This document shows, piece after piece, positions 31,577 to 43,900 of a stretch of DNA of 64,000 nt (positions within the stretch are counted from its first letter, which is position 1; the number at the start of each line of letters is the position of its first letter). Position numbers and translations under genes: made by a program. The stretch is taken from NCBI GenBank assembly GCA_037157565.1, contig JAZHRO010000013.1, positions 115,954,001 through 116,018,000 on the forward strand. Reading direction: 5' to 3'. This DNA comes from Thalassia testudinum. Taxonomy: Eukaryota > Streptophyta > Magnoliopsida > Alismatales > Hydrocharitaceae. The notes below the pieces were generated by a model, which saw only the letters and a program-made list of their open reading frames with translations, was not told the origin of the DNA and searched no databases.

Positions 31577-34406
31577 TGATGAGAACCTCATCATGAGCCA
31601 TAACTAGCTCATTTTGACCTAATACAAAGGATAAAAGCTCCTACTTAACTCAAGGAAAGGCTTAACTCAGAGAATTCTGAGTTTAAGAAGAAAACAAGTC
31701 ATAAGGGGTAAAAATGCAATTTTACCAGTATAATCTGCATACAGGTCCAAACATAGGTCAAACAAACCGAATAAGAAGGAAAGTGGGATGATCTGATAAG
31801 GGCTACAGTAATTCCAAGGAGCTAAATGATAATCTGTAACCTTAAAACAAATCCACTTCAATTCACAAGGTTCGAGGCAAAGTAAAAATAGAATAAACCC
31901 TCTAAAATTCATAGAAAAATAATCTCTAGGGTTTAGAACCTTCAATTTGGCCTTAGGAACCCATTTTGACCTACATTGAGAACCATGCCCAATTAATAAC
32001 TTAATTTGGGTTTTTGCATAAATTGACCGGTCAAACAAGGTTTAATCTAGAAATAAAATTCATCATCAGATTCCTTAGGTCCTAATTAGTCATGTATAAA
32101 AACTTCATCCTAAGAAGAAACCTTCTTGACCAACTTTACACTTTGATCCTCATATATTTACTTTTTTGGCCCTCAACTTTTGAACCCTCGCATTTTGGCC
32201 CCTAACTCTTCTTCGTTCTTTGCGTTCAGGTCCCTCCTGCAAAACCTGACCAGCACCATGCTCTGGCGACCTTGCGCGGAGCATGGCGCCGCGCAGGGTA
32301 AGGGGGAGGGTCTGGCAAGTCAACCGGGGGTGCCCTACGTCGTCAGCCGTCGCAGGAACACCCCCCTGGTCGCTGCAACCCACCATACCGGCCGTGCGAA
32401 TGCACGGACGGTATGGGTCTCCATCTCCGGCGTCCTCCGGCGAGGGAGACACGTCATCTCCCTCCGCCCTCCTCTCTGGTTCGGCCCCTATAAATACCCC
32501 CGTCGCACAGCCGTTCTTCCCAGCTCGGTCCTGACGGAGAAACACCCTCTTTTCACTCTCTTCCCACTCCGACAGGAAGCCCTCCAGCTCCGGCGGTTTT
32601 TCCCTCCTCCTCCCCGTCGCCCTACCGCACTACTAGCAGCAGGGTTGCCTTCCCTCGTTCTTCCCGCGCCTCGTCGCACCCAGCGCACGCTTCTCCGGCC
32701 CTCTCCTCGCCGTCGCTCCTTCCCCTGGGCAGCTTCTTCTCCGACGACAGTCGATACGACTGTCGCCTGCTCCGGCTCCTCCTCATCCTGTTAAGTAGGT
32801 ATAACTTCTCACCTTTCTCCCCTCTTCCTTTTCCTCACTTTGAACCCTTACTGTCGCCCTCGATTCCGACCAATCGCCCTGACCTTCTCCACCTCCGGCC
32901 ACACTCCGGCGACCCGCTCCCGTCACTCCAGCACCCCACACGGCTCGCCGACCCTCACAGAACCTCCGCCTCCTCACCCTGATCAACCTCCGCCCTTCCA
33001 TTCCCCACCATTCGCCCCCTGCAGACCCACCGACCAAACCCATTTCTCGTGCTGCATTTCGACCTAGGGCAGCCCTTAGGCTCCGCCTCGTCGCCTGCCT
33101 GACCCCCCCACCACCTTCGTCGTTCCACAGCGAAGGTTCTTCGCGTATTTGATTAGGCTGAGAGGCCGTTTCTCTGTGGGTAGGTACTTCTCTCGCCGCC
33201 GCCATTGCTGAGCAGCGAAGCTTCTTCAACCTGCTGCTCCAGGCGAGCCACGCCCAGGTCTAACTCCCAGGCTGCGCGAAGCGTCTTCGCGAAGCGTCCC
33301 AGGTGTGCGGCTGGAGCGAGTGCCTCGCGAGAAGCCTCGACCGCCGCTGTTTCCTCCGCACAGGCGCCAAATTGGGGTGGGACATTTAGTCCCACCTCGA
33401 AAGACTCCGAAGCGGCGAACTGATACAAATTGAAAAAGTGCTGGAGGCTTATCGCCTCAGCACACGGGGTGAGGTCCCCTTCACCCGCCCGATTACCCGG
33501 CCTCGTCCGCGCTCACGCCCCGCGGACCTGGTTCCGACCCGATTAGCCCGACCTGCACTCCTCGCCCACCACCGCACGCCGGTGGGCCTGGACCCGGGCG
33601 CGACCCGCGTACCCGATTACCCGGTTGCTCTGGGAGAGCTTTCCTAAGAGCGAATTCTGAGAGAGAGTAACGCGGGGGGGGGGGAGGGTAGAGTAGGTTT
33701 TTCCCACTGACGTAAACTTTGAAGTGTGCAGGCACAGGTGAACAAAGAAGAAGAACCGTGGAAGAAGAGAAGAAGAAGAAGGCCGACGAAGACTGAAGGA
33801 AGGAGGAGCACCGAGCTGCACTGTAGCAGCGGCGACTTAAGTCATCTGAGTGAAAAATCAGACGACACTCTGAAGGAAGAGAAGAAAGAAAGAAGAAGAA
33901 GAAGAACATCACCACTGCTGCAAATAAAAAAAGAAGAAGGAAGGAGAGACGACGTCCTGAAAGCAGAAGAAGAAGACCACAAGGAGATAAACAAAGAAGA
34001 AGCAGCTGAGACAGAGCTGAAGAAGGAAGACGAGAAGCGCAAGGAAAGAAGAAACAGGACCCGCAGCGAAGATCTGAAGAAAAAGACAGAAGAAGAAGAG
34101 CACGAGAGGAAGATCCAAAGAACAAAAGAAGAGAGAAGACAAGAAGAACAGGAAGAGAAGAAAGAAGAGACCAAGAGGAAGAAAGAAGAAAAGAAGAAGA
34201 AGCCAAATTTCCTCCTCTCTCTATTTCTCTCTCTCTTTACCTTTATTTTTGTAATAGAAACTGTATACCTCTAGAATACGACTTGCTCCCTGAGTTCGAC
34301 CTCGGGAGAACTGTATTTTCCGAGTAACAAATATTAGCAAATGATGGCAATAACTATCTGTACTACAACGACTTAAGAAAATCTAGTTGCTGCCACCGTT
34401 TCGCCA
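31577..34406 (+). repeat. E4 3' LTR (2.83 kb)
   Basis: It starts with the hairpin TGATGAG-AAC-CTCATCA. TATA is near 32490-32498. GC-rich downstream sequence and a GA-rich block at 33740-34210 follow. The U5 signature CTCCCTGAGTTCGACCTCGG lies near 34288-34307. It ends TTTCGCCA. It is related to E9. Confidence 0.87.
33726..34274 (+). repeat. GA-rich low-complexity block with Lys/Glu frame
   Basis: A 182-codon open frame is present but codes almost only Lys, Glu and Arg, because the DNA is a degenerate GAAGAA repeat. E9 has the complementary CTT-rich block twice (41216-41480, 41940-42200). I treat it as a feature of the LTR, not as a gene. Confidence 0.7.
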
Positions 34407-34746
34407 GCTTGCCCTAAGCTTCTCTCCAAGGGTGGACGTCCACCCTAGGTCCTTCTCCTTTGCCTGGCTGTCCTCCTTGAAGTGGAAGAGTCCTCCTCCT
34501 TGGCGTGGCCCAAGTTGAAGAGAGTGGGGAGAAGAAGGCACCAAAAGGGCTGGTGATGTGCCCTTTTAATCTCCTTCTCTACTCCTTCTTCTTGGCCGTA
34601 GGTATAGGTGGTTTAGGTAGCAAAATATACTAAGGGAGGATGAAGGGCTGAAAGTTGGCACCAAAATAGAGGTGGTTAGGGGTAGTTTTTGGCGCCAACT
34701 TGTAGTGTCTTTTGGTGGTGATAATGGGGTGAAGGGGTGGCTAGGA

Positions 34747-35510
34747 GGTGGCGCCAACTTGAGTAGGGTAGCTAGCTTAGGTAGGCTTAAGTTGGTGGAG
34801 CTAGCTAGGGTTGAATTTGAAGGTGGTGGATGGCCAAGGAGCTGGTTGCTAGCTAAGCTAAGCTAAGCTAAGCTAGCTTAGCTAAAGGTGGAGTAGAGGA
34901 GAAGGTGTTGGCGCTAGGGTTTAAAGGGAGGAGCTGAGGAGGAGAAGTCTGGAGTCGGAGCTGGAGCTGGCTGCTGCTGAAGAGGCTGGCATGGAGCTAC
35001 TCTAGCTGGCTTAGCTTGCTAATTCTTTGCTAGCTGCTAAGCCAAGCTAAAGTAAGCTAGCTTCTACCATAATGAGCTGAGGTGAGCTAGGTCTGGTGCT
35101 CCCGAGGAGAATCAAGCTGGTTGAGGCAGCTAAGGTAGCTTAGCTCAACTGAGTTGAGCTAAGCTAAGTCCCCGGGAGCTGGACTTGAGCTTCCTGAGCT
35201 GGGATGAGTTCTTCTTTAGCTGGCTGGAGTTGAGTAGAGCTGGATGTAGCTGGATCTGAGTTGGGGTGAACTCCTGTCAACTTAGCTGAGCTAGCTAGAG
35301 CTCCCTGTGGACTAATGGGAGCTGGGATAAGCTAGACTCAGCTAAGTTGAGTTGGATCTGAGCTGACTTGAGCTAGGGTGAGCTAAGATGAACTCTCTTG
35401 AGCTGCCATTCAGCTGAGATTAGCTGAATGGTGCTGGGATGAGCTAACCCTAGTTCAAGTGAGCTAGGTTCCAACTGTGGTGAGCTGGATCAAGCTGAGT
35501 TCCAGCTAGT
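34747..35510 (-). repeat. AGCT-saturated segment of E5 LTR
   Basis: I count about fifty AGCT tetramers in roughly 760 bp (about three expected), including overlapping runs such as AGCTAAGCTAAGCTAGCTTA at 34861-34880. There is no fixed period. Confidence 0.85.
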
Positions 35511-35830
35511 CTGGGCTTCTCCTTCACCATTTGCCTTCTTGAGTGCTAGGGTTTTAGGGATTTGTATATCTGTACATCCCTAACACTCACAAAAACATAT
35601 TAAAAAGACAACAAAAAATGTAATGCATGCCTAACCTAATTTATGCCTAAATGCAGCCCAAAAACCCGTTTACGGAGTAAAATCCTAAGAGCTAGGTTTG
35701 TTTTAATGCATAAGAATGATGATAAACTAGAGTTTATCAGACCTTAGTTGAAATTTTCTATTGTTAATAAATGACTTAGGCCTAAGCGATCGAGTCCAAA
35801 TTCTATTTTTATACATTGCTTGTAGTTTAA

Positions 35831-35867
35831 TTTTGCTAGGGACTAGCAAAAGATAGGCATGAAGGTA
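35831..35867 (+). other. E3 terminal PPT with perfect hairpin
   Basis: Nine-pair stem with arms TTTTGCTAG (35831-35839) and CTAGCAAAA (35843-35851) and loop GGA, then GATAGGCATGAAGGTA and the LTR at 35868. Confidence 0.85.
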
Positions 35868-37620
35868 TGATGTAGACACATCCATTTAGGTTGAAATGCC
35901 TATTTATGCATGTTCTTAGGCTTAGGTTTGCATTCCATATTATAAATATTGTATGGCATGCATCATCCTACATTTAGAATAGTTGTGTATATTTTATGTT
36001 AATTTCATCCTTTTTATGGCCAGGAGGGAAGGAGATTTATTTCATGGTCTCGGATTGATGATCCAGATGTACGGATCTGATCATGGTGATGATCGAAGTC
36101 CAACACCTCTGAGATCGTCCTAATCGGAATCCTGTATCACCTTATCTAATCCGAGGAAGATCAACGACTAGGAAGGCAATGCGACATCCTTACGGGCTTC
36201 AAATGAAAAATCCAACTGTACGGATGGATCCAGAGTGACGATCGCAGTCTGACAACGTGAAAATCACCTTGATCCAAGAATCGTGGCACCCTCTGCAACA
36301 GAAAGATGGACTGCCCAAATGGCGCCAGATGGTGTCGTCTAGGTCGCCCAACATCGGCCATTAATGTCTACTGGTGCCCCCTCATCATCGGAGATCTTGC
36401 ACCATAGCCATTGGATCAAGATCCAATGGCTGAGGTTCCTCCACGCTCTCAGCCTCCATGCTCTCCTCATGACTCAAGCGCAGCCTTGCCTCAACGGTTG
36501 AGCACTTGGCTTGCAAAGAAGGAGCGTGGGTTCAAGACCAGCGGAGCCCCCCAAATCAGCAATTGGGGTGCACTGACCAGCACACAGGTTAAGACGAGCA
36601 CGCATAAGCCCTCGCACCCACACCGCAGAACCAGCGCAGCGTGAGCAGCACGCAGCAACAAACGCCAGCGCACGTGTGTGATACAGCGTGTAATGGGCGC
36701 ACAAGCACAACAGCAATGGGAGTGAGTTGGCACGAACCTTTAGCAACAGCCTGGGTAGGCCTTTAGTGACGCTTGCAGCCATCACAAATTGCTTGTAGGC
36801 ACAAGGATAGCTGCGGGCGTGAGCGGTGGGGTCTTTAGCGACAGCTACAGGGGTCTTTAGTGATGCTTGCAGCTATCACTACAGCCCCCTACACGAATTT
36901 CTTCCTCTTCCCTCCACTATGAAAGGACCCCTACACCTCCATTCTTCACCATCTCTACCTACTCTACTCCCACCTACTCCTAAGATCTACTAGCCTACCA
37001 AACCTCCATTAGAGCTTACTCTCAAGCTCCAAAGGCCTCGTATTAGTGTAATATTCCTATTTCCCACCAAATATTCATCCTTCATCCCACCACCTTCATA
37101 GGTTGCCTTGGAGCCATCCTCCCACCTCCATTCTGGTAGAAGATCGCCTCCATCTCCTCACCTCCATTCCAAAGCCTCGGTGAAGCATTCCTCTACCCGA
37201 CGTCCTCCTGCATCTCACCTCTGTCGTCCTACATCTCACCTCCATCCAAGCTTTTGCCAACCACCGCCGTCTCATCGAATAGCCGATTCGGGAGATTTCT
37301 TCTCACCCCTATCTCTTTTATGCTTTCGTAGATTATTGTAATAAGCATTGGAGTGATATATCATATTTGTTCCATCTCATTTTGTGAACTTATCTTGCTT
37401 GTCTTTTTATTTCAAAAACACAAAAATAATAAAAACTCAAAATACCAAAAGGAAACAAAATGAAGTGCGATTTTCAAACAAAGTAAACATCGCCTCCCTG
37501 TGTTCGACACAGGACTCCATTGGAGTTTCAGTTATAAATTGTATTTGATAGATGCATTTTGCGAGCTACGACAATGGGTTCTCCAAACCCCAATTGTAAT
37601 TCATGAAACATGACTCATCA
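35868..37620 (+). repeat. E3 3' LTR
   Basis: 1,753 bp, complete compared with the 5' copy. The U5 signature CTCCCTGTGTTCGACAC lies near 37494-37511. It ends GACTCATCA. The TATA area near 36918 (ACTATGAAAGG) is decayed. Confidence 0.95.
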
Positions 37621-37625
37621 AGGGG

Positions 37626-37966
37626 TCTTGGTGTTCTCCTAGAGCGTAGGTCCTATCAGATTGATTAGTGGGTGGGTGGGACCTAAAAGAGGAGTCATCA
37701 TGAGGAGAATCAAGATAAGGTTCCCCAAGATTTGGATCGTAACCCTGGGTGGTTGGGTTGGATGTATCCTAATAGGAAGTTGGTGTGAGTTGAGTAAAAT
37801 TGGGATAGTTGGGACAAGAGGGGTATTATGGGTACTCAGGTCCTGGATTAAGTCCCTAACTAGGTGATTGGTTATCCCAAGTAAACTGTGGATATAGTCT
37901 ACTTGGGTTAGAATACAAATCATGTTGGGGATAGTTTGGGAAGGAAGGATAGGCATTGAAATCCAT
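37626..37966 (-). pseudogene. E7 non-Gag protein, N-terminal part
   Basis: The minus-strand frame from Met 37966 (MDFNAYPSFPNYPQHD...) resembles the Tyr/Pro/Asn-rich starts of the E2 and E3 proteins (shared spacing of FPxYP, a later Q-x-D-x-Y and WDN). In-frame stops follow after about 40 residues, and the frame reaches the E3 insertion site, beyond which it continues at 19591. The start is chosen by analogy with E3. Not recognisable as Gag. It probably encoded the same type of protein as E3. Confidence 0.55.
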
Positions 37967-39468
37967 TGTTTGAAAGAAGTGGAGGGATGAGAGGAGAACA
38001 AATGAGAGAATTGAGTGTGCACAATCAAGCAAGAAAAACTAAGCCCTACAGTGTACACCTAGGAAACTTACATCTCAGAAGTAGATTCCATCCACATGGT
38101 GAATTCGGTGTTGTCCTCACTCCCAAAGGTGGTAGAGTTGGGAAGGCGAAGCAAGGGGAGCGTATCTCGAAGGCTGCTAATTATGCCAAACCCTGGCTTG
38201 CTTAAGTCGTTTGACAATTGGGCCGCCCAACTCAGCACCTTTTGGAGCAAGCAGACATCACTAATTCACTATGCGTTTAGGAAAATACCCTGAAATAAAC
38301 TCAATGATTCCTAAGGCTACCGTCTACTTAATTTTTAGGGCTAGGTTAGTGCTTGTGCTAAAGGATTAAGTGAAGGGCATTAGGGGGGTTAATGCCCTTA
38401 AAATTTCAATTTAAGCCATGTGCACAATTGGGTGCAAGGACCCAATGCCAAAACAAGCATTCTTTAACAAGCAAGATTAAGATGTGTGACTTTTAAAATT
38501 TGAATCTTGCTTTAATGGATTTTGAAATTTCACTTGTTTACACATTCAAACAAGGCATAAATGTATAGTCACACGGTTGGTGAAGATTGATTTTCTTTAT
38601 GACCGTTTGTGTGACTATAAAGTTAAAAAGTCCCTAGTGTGAAAGATCCTAGGGTGTGAATCATTTTTCAAGATTTTGTCAAGAAGAGTCGAATCAAAGC
38701 AAGAAATCACCCTATTCTGATTGAAATCGAATGATATTTTCAACAAAATTAATTCAAAAATTTTTTTAGGATGATAGACTACCCAAATTCACATTTTTTC
38801 AAGAGGGGGTCAATCTATTCAGAACTTCTAGATCAACGCGCAAGTTTAGTATCTTGATCAGAACAAGCACTAATAAATTTTAAATGAAAAGGTAGTCTTC
38901 AGATGAAGTGAAGATAATTTCAAGATATCTCCATAAATATAAATCTCTCACAAATCTGAGATGTGTGGAGTTCGCAGCAGCAAGAACAACCTACAAATCT
39001 CCAGAAATTAGGACAACCTTGCACACTTCCAGTAGTGAATTTCTTACAGCCAAACTACAAAGAGTTTGGCTTTCAAATGTGAGATGGAGTTCGCTTACTA
39101 GAAGAAACACCTATAAGATTTTTCTTAAAATTTTTGGAGGTGTTAAGGGTCCTTAATTGTGTCCTCAACCCGAATTCAGAAAATGATATTGCGAAGTTAA
39201 CATGTTGAAGGCTTAATGGTTGTGTTTTCTTCGACAGACAAAAGAGAGGATCTTTTTTTTTTAACACCACCATTTTTTTCTTGGTCCAAGGATGACGAAT
39301 TACCTTTTTGAATAATGGGAAGACAAGATCGAACCCACCTGACTCGTACTCCTCTCATTGTCGATGCATGAGATTCCTACAACCATAAGAAGAGAGAGAA
39401 GAGAAAGTTAGATAACATGAATAGAATTAATTCCCAAGAAAATGAAAGTGAATAAAAGATCAGTTGCC
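37967..39468 (-). other. E7 5' leader
   Basis: No coding frame is supported, and the leader motif of E2, E3 and E6 is not evident. Nothing further recognised. Confidence 0.5.
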
Positions 39469-39486
39469 TCCTTGATAACGGTGCCA
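39469..39486 (-). other. E7 primer-binding site (tRNA-Asp type)
   Basis: The minus-strand TGGCACCGTTATCAAGGA lies five bases inside the LTR end at 39492. Confidence 0.8.
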
Positions 39487-39667
39487 AAAACTGACCGTTG
39501 CGAAATGCATTTGTGTAAATCACTCATTGTAGCATGTTTTACAACATCAATTTTAATAGAAGAATCGGACGTGAGTCCAAGTGTCGAACGCAAGGAAGCA
39601 AAGTATTGAATCCGCTAATCGCTTTCATGTCACAAAAATATGTCGATTTGTTCACTTGCAAAATGAA

Positions 39668-39708
39668 TAGAGAAAGAGAGAGAGAGAAAGAGAGAGAGGG
39701 AGATAGGG
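39668..39708. repeat. GA microsatellite in E7 LTR
   Basis: An imperfect (GA)n run. A related run lies in the 3' LTR at 15460-15510. Confidence 0.8.
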
Positions 39709-40942
39709 TTAGAAATCCATGCTCAAGAGATGATAAGAACAAGATATCAAAGATATATTCTAGTAATTATACAAATGTTGTCATCAACAAAAATGTATAT
39801 GAATTCTTGAATGAAAGAAATAAACTATAACTATCAAAGAAATTAAAACTAAGAATAAGGAAGAAGACGGCGTCGAGGCAGCCACGGCAGTGGAGGAGGT
39901 TCTGTCAGTAGCTCGGCGGCTTCAAGACCTTGCTTGGAGCTATATGAAGGTGATGGATACTCTTGGGTAGATGATGGGTGCAATTGAGGGGGGTAGGTCC
40001 CTTTTTATTGTGGTGAAAAGGGCTAAAATTCGTCCTCGGGTCAACAGTGACATTCAAAGCGTCGCTGAAGACCCACCGCATGCGTCGCCAAAGCCTCCAC
40101 TCTTGCTCCCGCTGGCTTGCGTTCCCCGCGCCAGCACTACGCTACACGCATGCACGCTTTCTGCTCCTACTGCCCCACGCGCTACAACTTCACGTGCACG
40201 CGCGCGCGCTATGCGTGCACTGCTATTGCTGCTGCTGCACCACGCCTCAATTGCAAAATTGAGGGGGTTGTGTGTTTCGAACCCGCACCCTCTCTTTTAG
40301 AGTGCTCTTGTCAACCATCGTACTACACCCACGAAGATGCCGCGAGGAGGAATTTCTGAGGCAAGGCGCGGATGGCTTCTTACCCTTTGGATCAAGATCC
40401 AATGGCTGAAAATCGATGATGCACATGAAGAAGCGCTAGCATTGGGTAGATGCTAATCGGCGTTGGGTGGTCCAGATGGTGCCACATGGTGCCATCTAGG
40501 CCGTCCGTCTTCTTTCTATTGTAGAGGATGCCACAATACTCGAATCGAGATGATTCCCGCATTTCTGGACTACGACCATCGCTCCGGATCCATCTATACA
40601 GTCGGATTTTTCATTCGAAGCCCGTAAGGATGTCACATTGCCCCATGGCCATTGATCTTCCTCGGACTTGTTGTGGGAGCTACGGAAGTCAGATCAGGTG
40701 ATTTTGAGTCCATTGGACTTCGTTCGTCGACCCGAATCCATCCATACGATCTGGTTGCTCATCTAAGTCCTGTTTCAATATGGTCTTGTATGCAAGGTCA
40801 TTAAACATTGATTCTAAGCAATTAAATGTAAAGATCATGCAATTTGCATGCAATGTTCCCAAACCCACTATAATATGACATTATCTCACAAGTACCCTCG
40901 AAATTGGACTCTAATTGATGATATCAACACTAATAATTATAG

Positions 40943-40947
40943 AGTCA
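40943..40947. repeat. Target-site duplication AGTCA of E9
   Basis: AGTCA at 40943-40947 recurs at 44322-44326. It lies within the last eight bases of the E7 LTR. Confidence 0.87.
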
Positions 40948-43900
40948 TGTTTTTAAGGCGAGATAAATGTTAAATTAATGCATCGTAGTATAGTTGAAAT
41001 CGCTCGAAAATAAATGAATTTTATTACTCGAAGTTTTAAGTCCAAGGTCGAACACAGGGAGCAAATTGGGGTCTAAAAATCAAGAGCACAACTCTCAAAT
41101 TGGATATAATATGCAATGAAAAATCAGAGTTATAATGCAAAAACACAATGTCAATGTATATAGGAGAAGCACAAAAAATATGGATGTCTGATTTTGGAAA
41201 TCAGACATCTTAAATTTGAAGTTGCTACAGTGCTTTTGTCTGTCTCTGATCTCCTTCTTCTGTTTTCTTTTCTTTCTTCTGTTCTCTATCTCTGACGGCC
41301 TTCTTTCTTCTTGGCTTCTTCTTCTTCTTTCTTTGCTCTGGCCCTTGTCTTCTTCTTCTTTCTTCTCTGATTTCTTCTTTCCTTCTCTTCTGCCTTCAGC
41401 TCCTCTTCAGCTTTGCCTTCACCTTCCTTAGCTTCTCTGGCTGCCGTCCTTTCCTTCCTTGGCTCCCTCTTCTTCTCCTAAGAGCAAAACCTACCCCTAC
41501 CCTCTCCCACGATCTCTCTTCTTCCTTTTCTCTTAGGCTCGCTCTCCCAAAGCCTTCTCGAGTGATCGGGTCGGGTATGTGCACCCGGGACCAGGCCCAC
41601 CGCCATGCATGGTGGGTAAGGAGTGCAGGCTAATCGAGTATATGGGTCAAAGCCAGGTCCACAGGCAGTGGGGTCACGGACAAGGCAGTGAGATCAATGT
41701 TAAATTAATGTGTCGTAGTATAATTGAAATCGCTCGAAAATAAATGAATTTTATTACTCGAAATTTTAAGTCCGAGGTCGAACACAAGGAGTAAATTGGG
41801 GTCTAAAAATCAAGAGCACACCTCTCAAATTGGATATAATATGCAATGAAAAATCAGAGTTATAATGCAAAAACACGATGTCAATGTATATAAGAGAAGC
41901 ACAAAAAATATGCACGTCTGAAATCAGACGTCTTAAATATGAATTTGCTACAGTGCTTCTGTCTGTCTCCGATCTCCTTCTATTTTCTTTTCTTTCTTCT
42001 GTTCTCTGTCTTTGACGGCCTTCTTTCTTCTTGGCTTCTTCTTCTTCTTTCTTTGCTCTGTCCCTTGTCTTCTTCTTCTTTCTTCTCCAATTTCTTCTTT
42101 CCTTCTCTTCTGCCTTCAGCTCCCCTTCAGCTTTACCTTCTCCTTCCTTAGCTTCTCTGGTTGCCGCCCTTTCCTTCCTTGGCTCCCTCTTCTTCTCATA
42201 AGAGAAAAACCTACCCCTACCCTCCCCTGCGATCTCTCTTCTTCCTTCTCTCTTAGGCTCGCTCACCCAGAGCCTTCTCGGGTTATCGAGTCGGGTATGC
42301 GCGCCCAGGACTAGGCCCATCGGCGTGCATGGTGGGCGAGGAGTGCAGGCTAATCGGGTATACGGGTCAAAGCCAAGTCCGCAGGCAGTGGGGTCATGGA
42401 CGAGGCAATAAGGGCTGGTAGGACCTCACCCCATGGTTAGGAGGCAATAAGCCCCTATCACTTTTTCACTTTATTTGGCTGCTTCTGCTCCTACACTTCC
42501 GAGGTGGGACTATGTTGTCCCACCTTCTTCCCGAGTGCCCGCAGCAAATGTTTCCTCTAATTGCAACAGCTGCGTGGGCATCGAGGCTAATTGCTGGGCT
42601 AAGGATGTGCGCAAAGGGAATCCACGCGACCTGGGACCTGGAGCCTGGTGCCTAGAGTCCTGGGTGAAGCTCCCAAGCAAGTTTCGTGCTTCGTCAATGG
42701 TGGCGAAGGCCTCTAACCCTGTCAGCAAAAAAATGGCCTTTCGACCTTTTCAGAACACGCAGGGAGCTTCGCTTGAATACGGGGAAGGTGGTATGGTGGT
42801 CAACGTGGCGTGGGTTGGCCTGAGCGTGCGTGCCTAGGTCACCCAGTGGGTGCAAAGGTGGGTGTGTTCGGGGGGGTGTTCTGGAGGCTTGGCGTGGTGA
42901 ATGGAGTGAGGGTTAGGGTCAGTGAGGTGTGGCGGTGCTCGTAAGGTAGTTGGCAAGGTGGATGGAGGAGTGGAGTAGCGGGAACACCTCGCCGGAGGTC
43001 TGACCAGAGGTGGAGAAGGTGGTGGTGGTTTGCGAGCATCGAGGCATATTTGTAGAAATAAATGATAGAAAAATGATGAGAGAGAGAGGACTTAACTAAG
43101 TATGGGTCGATGAAGGGGATGCAAAGGAGGCGACCGGCTCGTACTACCATCGCCGGAGACGAAGTACCCAGTGGGAGGAGGACGTCGACGATGAGGGGGT
43201 TGTAGGGACATCGGCTGGTGCGGCGCGATGCAGACGAAGAAGATAAAGGGAACCCTGCCACTGGTATTGTGGCTGAGTGATGAGAGAGAGAGAGAAGGGT
43301 CACCGGAGCTTGCTGGGTTGTTGACTCGAGGGGGAAGAGACGAAGTAGGAGGTATCTCAAGCCAAATTCAAGCTTCGAGGCTACAGGTTGATCTTGGCAG
43401 GCTTTTATAGGCCCTGGTAGAAGGTCTTGTGCTTGGAAGCTCGCTGGAGTTGGAAACTCAGAGAGACCCAAATCTCTCATGCATTCGCATGAGAGATTGG
43501 GTAGGAATTAGGGCTTGATAATGGGTTCACATGAGAGGAGATTTCTCAGAGAATCTCCCTTTCAATTTTGAAAGGGATTCTCTAAGGAATCAGGGAGTTC
43601 TTTCCCTTGATACCTCACCGGAGTAGGATTCCCTCTGATGTAATGGTTGAGGGACCTAATTGCAAATAACAACGAGGAAGTTAGGGGGTTTCTGCAGAAG
43701 TTTTCAAAAGTTAGGGGTAGAAATGTAATTGGGCTAGACTTATTAAAGTAGGTCAAGGTGAATTCCCCTTGGGTCTAAATTTTGGTACAAACCTAATTTG
43801 GACCTAAGGAATCCAATGGTAAAGTTAGATTTTAGGTTTAACCATGTTTGACTAGGAAATTTACATAAAAACCTAATTTAGGGCAAACATTTGACTAAGA

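Larger units (their letters stand above)
25799..34406 (+). mobile_element. E4: Athila-like element with pol, lacking gag and PBS
   Basis: The first 929 bp of the 5' LTR (26092-27020) are joined directly to pol. The rest of that LTR, the PBS, gag and protease are deleted. RT-RNase H-integrase (27021-30018) is almost open, followed by a type I 3' module, PPT and a full 2,830-bp 3' LTR. It lies in E5, so it is the innermost of five layers. Confidence 0.87.
25171..35739 (-). repeat. E5: solo LTR, interrupted by E4
   Basis: Only 25171-25798 and about 34412-35739 (roughly 1.96 kb in total) belong to E5; the rest is E4. TG...CA ends with a perfect TSD and no internal domain mark a solo LTR left by LTR-LTR recombination. 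The minus-strand start is a 20-base palindrome, TGATAAACTCTAGTTTATCA. A U5-like CTCCTTGGACAACCC lies at the left end, which fits minus orientation. Confidence 0.85.
19597..37620 (+). mobile_element. E3: non-autonomous LTR retrotransposon carrying E5 and E4
   Basis: It has LTRs 19597-20929 and 35868-37620, a PBS three bases inside the 5' LTR, a coding remnant 22197-23640 without gag-pol, and a type II 3' module. After removal of E5/E4 it is about 7.45 kb, or about 7.9 kb if the 420 bp missing from its 5' LTR are counted. It is the same family as E2 by its protein. Confidence 0.95.
39492..40947 (-). repeat. E7 5' LTR
   Basis: It aligns with 15283-16778. Its last three U3-side bases (TCA) are separated from it by E9 and lie at 44327-44329. 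Confidence 0.92.

Noticed and set aside
33493..34206. A 237-codon minus-strand Ser/Leu/Phe frame in the E4 LTR
   Set aside because: It is the mirror image of the GAA-repeat block and has low-complexity composition only.
35571..35735. Repeated AAACCC/TTTAGGG-like words as an interstitial telomere tract
   Set aside because: Single scattered words only; there is no tandem TTTAGGG array.
39668..39708. GA tract as a possible promoter element
   Set aside because: It is a simple microsatellite that differs in length between the two E7 LTRs, and it lies downstream of the TATA region.
41766..42320. A 184-codon Lys/Glu/Arg frame in E9
   Set aside because: Complement of the CTT-rich repeat; same reason as the E4 GA block.
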